From assembly GCA_017447005.1 (NCBI GenBank), contig JAFSOM010000352.1:1-6227 (forward strand): 6,227 nucleotides of DNA. The letters are read 5' to 3'. Below are positions 4,908 to 6,227 of this stretch, one piece after another. Within the stretch, counting starts at the first letter, position 1, and each line of letters opens with the position of its first letter. The DNA is from Oscillibacter sp. (GTDB taxonomy: Bacteria; Bacillota; Clostridia; Oscillospirales; Oscillospiraceae). The position numbers and the translations under genes were made by a program. The notes under the pieces were generated by a model that was given only the letters and a program-made list of their open reading frames with translations, had not been told where the DNA came from and did no database searches.

Positions 4908-5248
4908 CGTATAGCGAATTTGATAAGGTCATAAAGGATATTTCTCCGCTTTACGCGTCGCTTTTGAACTTGAGAGGATGACAAAGCGGCGTTAGGAATC
5001 GCGCGCAAACAACCCCTTATCAGGTTGTCCGCTAATTTCCAGTTTTTGGGCGCATACAATTTTATGGAAAGCGCGTTGTCAGGTCGAAAATGACTTAGGA
5101 ATATCATGTAAACCGCCTTTCCTTGTGGCGTTTGGTTGAATGCTATCTTTCATCCTGTCGCAGTTTGATTGACGGTTTATTCGCTTTTCTCAGGAAAACT
5201 CGGAAGCTGGAAAGCGAATGAATATAGCAGGCAAAGAAGGTGTAAAGT
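4908..5248 (+). ncRNA. Long non-coding leader or small RNA with candidate structure
   Basis: This stretch lies between the strong promoter and the sensor ATG and has no credible gene. Complementary segments include a hairpin ACAACC/GGTTGT (5009-5014 with 5023-5028) whose 8-nt loop CCTTATCA (5015-5022) is exactly complementary to TGATAAGG at 4921-4928, allowing a pseudoknot. There are also CCGCTTT/AAAGCGG (4946-4952 with 4983-4989), and CGC plus TTTCCA pairing with TGGAAA plus GCG (5030-5041 with 5065-5073, one bulge). No match to riboswitch, T-box, 6S, tmRNA, RNase P or SRP signatures was recognised. An imperfect stem around 5113-5133 (CGCC/GGCG followed by TTTGGTT) might end a short RNA, but is a poor terminator. 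Individual 7-8 bp matches are expected by chance in a region this long, so only the combination is suggestive. The upstream part of the gene-free stretch (4770-4872) shows nothing beyond a weak ATGGA/TCCAT hairpin with a T-run. Confidence 0.35.
5176..5222 (+). promoter_or_regulatory. 12-bp hairpin just upstream of the sensor RBS
   Basis: TTTATTCGCTTT (5176-5187) pairs with AAAGCGAATGAA (5211-5222) over 12 bp with one G-U, around a 23-nt loop. It ends 13 bases before the GAAGG Shine-Dalgarno (5236-5240). There is no T-run after it, so it is not an intrinsic terminator. It may affect translation initiation or mRNA stability, or be one half of a switch with the upstream leader. Confidence 0.55.
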
Positions 5249-6227
5249 ATGGAACAAAAAGCCCAGCCCGGATACCAAAACCGTAATTTTCGGGTTACTA
5301 TCGCAGGAGGCGTTTTCATTGTGGCCATTCTGATTTTAAGCAATCTTTGGATGGGACAAAGCGCGCGGCGGAGTACGGAAGAAGCCGTCCATTCGGTCAG
5401 CGACTTTTACTTGCAGGAACTGGCGGGGCGCAGGGAGCAAGTCGTTTCCTCGAATCTGAGTTCCAGCGTCAGCAATATGTATTCGGCAATCGGATTAATG
5501 GACTCGGAGGATTTGGCCGACACAGCGCATTTACAGGCGTTTCAGGCCCGCATGAAAACGCTTTATGACTTGGAAAAATTCGCCTTTGTCAACTCTGACG
5601 GCCTAATCTATACCGCGCTTGGAGAGCAGGATAATATCGGCGATTACAGCTTTGACTATCGCACAATAAGCGCGCCTGAAATTTCCATCAAAGACCTTGA
5701 AAGCGCCGAGAAAAAGGTGATTATCGCCATACCGATAGACCATATTCCCTTTAATGGTCAGACCTTGACGGCCTGCTTTATGGAAATCGACATTCATCGT
5801 ATGCTGGACGGACTTTCCTTGCAAACTGGGGCGAACTCGACGACCTTCTGTAACCTTTACCATGAAAGCGGAATCTCTCTGACGGACGTGGCGCTGGGCG
5901 GGCAGGCTGACGAGCCGAATTTGCTGCTATCGCTCCGGGAAGCGGAGTTCTCGAAGGGCTTTTCGCTTGAGCGGCTTGAAGATGATTTTAAGGCTGGAAA
6001 AGGCGGCATTATTTCCTTCACGTATCGCGGGATTTCGGAAAATATGTACTATACCCCTGTGGAACGAACCAACTGGATGTTGACCTACCTGATTCGTGAC
6101 AGTATCATCAGTGAGCAAATCAACGTCATTTCACAGGGGATTATCCACCGGAGCATGATTCAGACCCTTGGCATTACCGTCGTTATGTTCCTTGTCTATT
6201 CTTTTATTATCAGGCAGAACAAAATAG
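5249..6227 (+). CDS. Membrane sensor protein with extracytoplasmic Cache-like domain; output domain beyond the window
   Basis: The first 326 residues are visible with no stop codon; the gene continues past the right edge. Residues 1-15 are cytoplasmic, 16-34 form a first membrane segment (VTIAGGVFIVAILILSNLW), about 36-302 are outside the cell, and about 304-321 form a second membrane segment (ITVVMFLVYSFIIRQ), followed by the start of a cytoplasmic part. The external domain has SVSDFYLQELAGRREQVV near 53-70, an FAFVNSDGLIYTALG strand pair and a FDYRTISAPEIS loop; its length and layout fit a double-Cache (dCache) ligand sensor. Proteins with this type of N-terminus in Clostridia usually continue into a hybrid histidine kinase or a GGDEF/EAL module; which one applies is not visible. 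Start choice: GAAGG at 5236-5240 lies 8 bases before the ATG. It is transcribed away from the hydrolase, probably from the promoter at 4873-4901. Confidence 0.8.
   Translation, partial: MEQKAQPGYQNRNFRVTIAGGVFIVAILILSNLWMGQSARRSTEEAVHSVSDFYLQELAGRREQVVSSNLSSSVSNMYSAIGLMDSEDLADTAHLQAFQARMKTLYDLEKFAFVNSDGLIYTALGEQDNIGDYSFDYRTISAPEISIKDLESAEKKVIIAIPIDHIPFNGQTLTACFMEIDIHRMLDGLSLQTGANSTTFCNLYHESGISLTDVALGGQADEPNLLLSLREAEFSKGFSLERLEDDFKAGKGGIISFTYRGISENMYYTPVERTNWMLTYLIRDSIISEQINVISQGIIHRSMIQTLGITVVMFLVYSFIIRQNKI

Noticed and set aside
4978..4995. Five-codon leader peptide (ATG ACA AAG CGG CGT TAG) in the sensor leader
   Set aside because: The purine-rich GAGAGG directly abuts the ATG, which is too close for a ribosome binding site, and no attenuator structure follows.
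4838..5107. Minus-strand frame of 89 codons in the gap before the sensor gene
   Set aside because: Although an AGGAAAGG lies upstream, the product is unlike any family I know, is rich in Arg/Ile/Phe as random frames are, and crosses the strong plus-strand promoter.
4908..5248. c-di-GMP, TPP, FMN, SAM, cobalamin, T-box or tmRNA identity for the leader
   Set aside because: None of the conserved core sequences of these classes was found on reading the plus strand; a covariance-model search would be the decisive test.
5143..5343. Minus-strand frame of 66 codons
   Set aside because: It overlaps the sensor gene's start in antisense, including its first membrane segment, with no RBS or recognisable product.

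Overview
The window looks like chromosomal DNA from a low-to-mid GC Gram-positive bacterium, most likely a gut-type Clostridia (Bacillota). This rests on strong AAGGAGG-type ribosome binding sites, consensus sigma-A promoters with 17-bp spacers, a lipobox-bearing substrate-binding lipoprotein with an acidic Ala/Asp linker, and the sequence style of the proteins. The exact lineage cannot be fixed from the sequence alone.

Positions 1-2405 hold three genes on the minus strand in one apparent operon, read right to left: a hydroxypyruvate-isomerase-like TIM-barrel protein (2405-1620), a Gfo/Idh/MocA dehydrogenase of the inositol 2-dehydrogenase type (1552-536), and the N-terminal 144 residues of a sugar ABC transporter substrate-binding lipoprotein (434 to the left edge). 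The layout suggests uptake of a polyol or sugar, oxidation of one hydroxyl by the NAD-dependent dehydrogenase, and conversion of the keto product by the TIM-barrel isomerase/epimerase. The remaining transporter genes probably lie beyond the left edge. Two small hairpins lie in the gap before the lipoprotein gene.

A LacI-family regulator (2633-3676, plus strand) is transcribed divergently from the operon. The 227-bp region between them carries a near-perfect promoter for the operon, a promoter for the regulator, two related CACA/TGTG-rich candidate operators (one at each promoter), and a perfect 10-bp inverted repeat whose loop contains the operon -35 box.

An alpha/beta hydrolase with an N-terminal membrane anchor (4705-3836, minus strand) converges on the regulator. 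It has its own strong promoter, overlapped by an imperfect catabolite-response-like sequence. A promoter-like sequence with an RBS and start codon in the convergent gap points into the hydrolase from its 3' side.

To the right, a 543-bp gene-free stretch (4706-5248) carries a strong plus-strand promoter about 340 nt ahead of a membrane sensor protein (5249 to the right edge, incomplete). The leader between them contains several complementary segments, including a hairpin whose 8-nt loop is fully complementary to an upstream segment. It could be a structured 5' leader or a small RNA, but it matches no riboswitch class I recognise. The sensor has two membrane segments around an extracytoplasmic domain of about 270 residues; its output domain lies outside the window.
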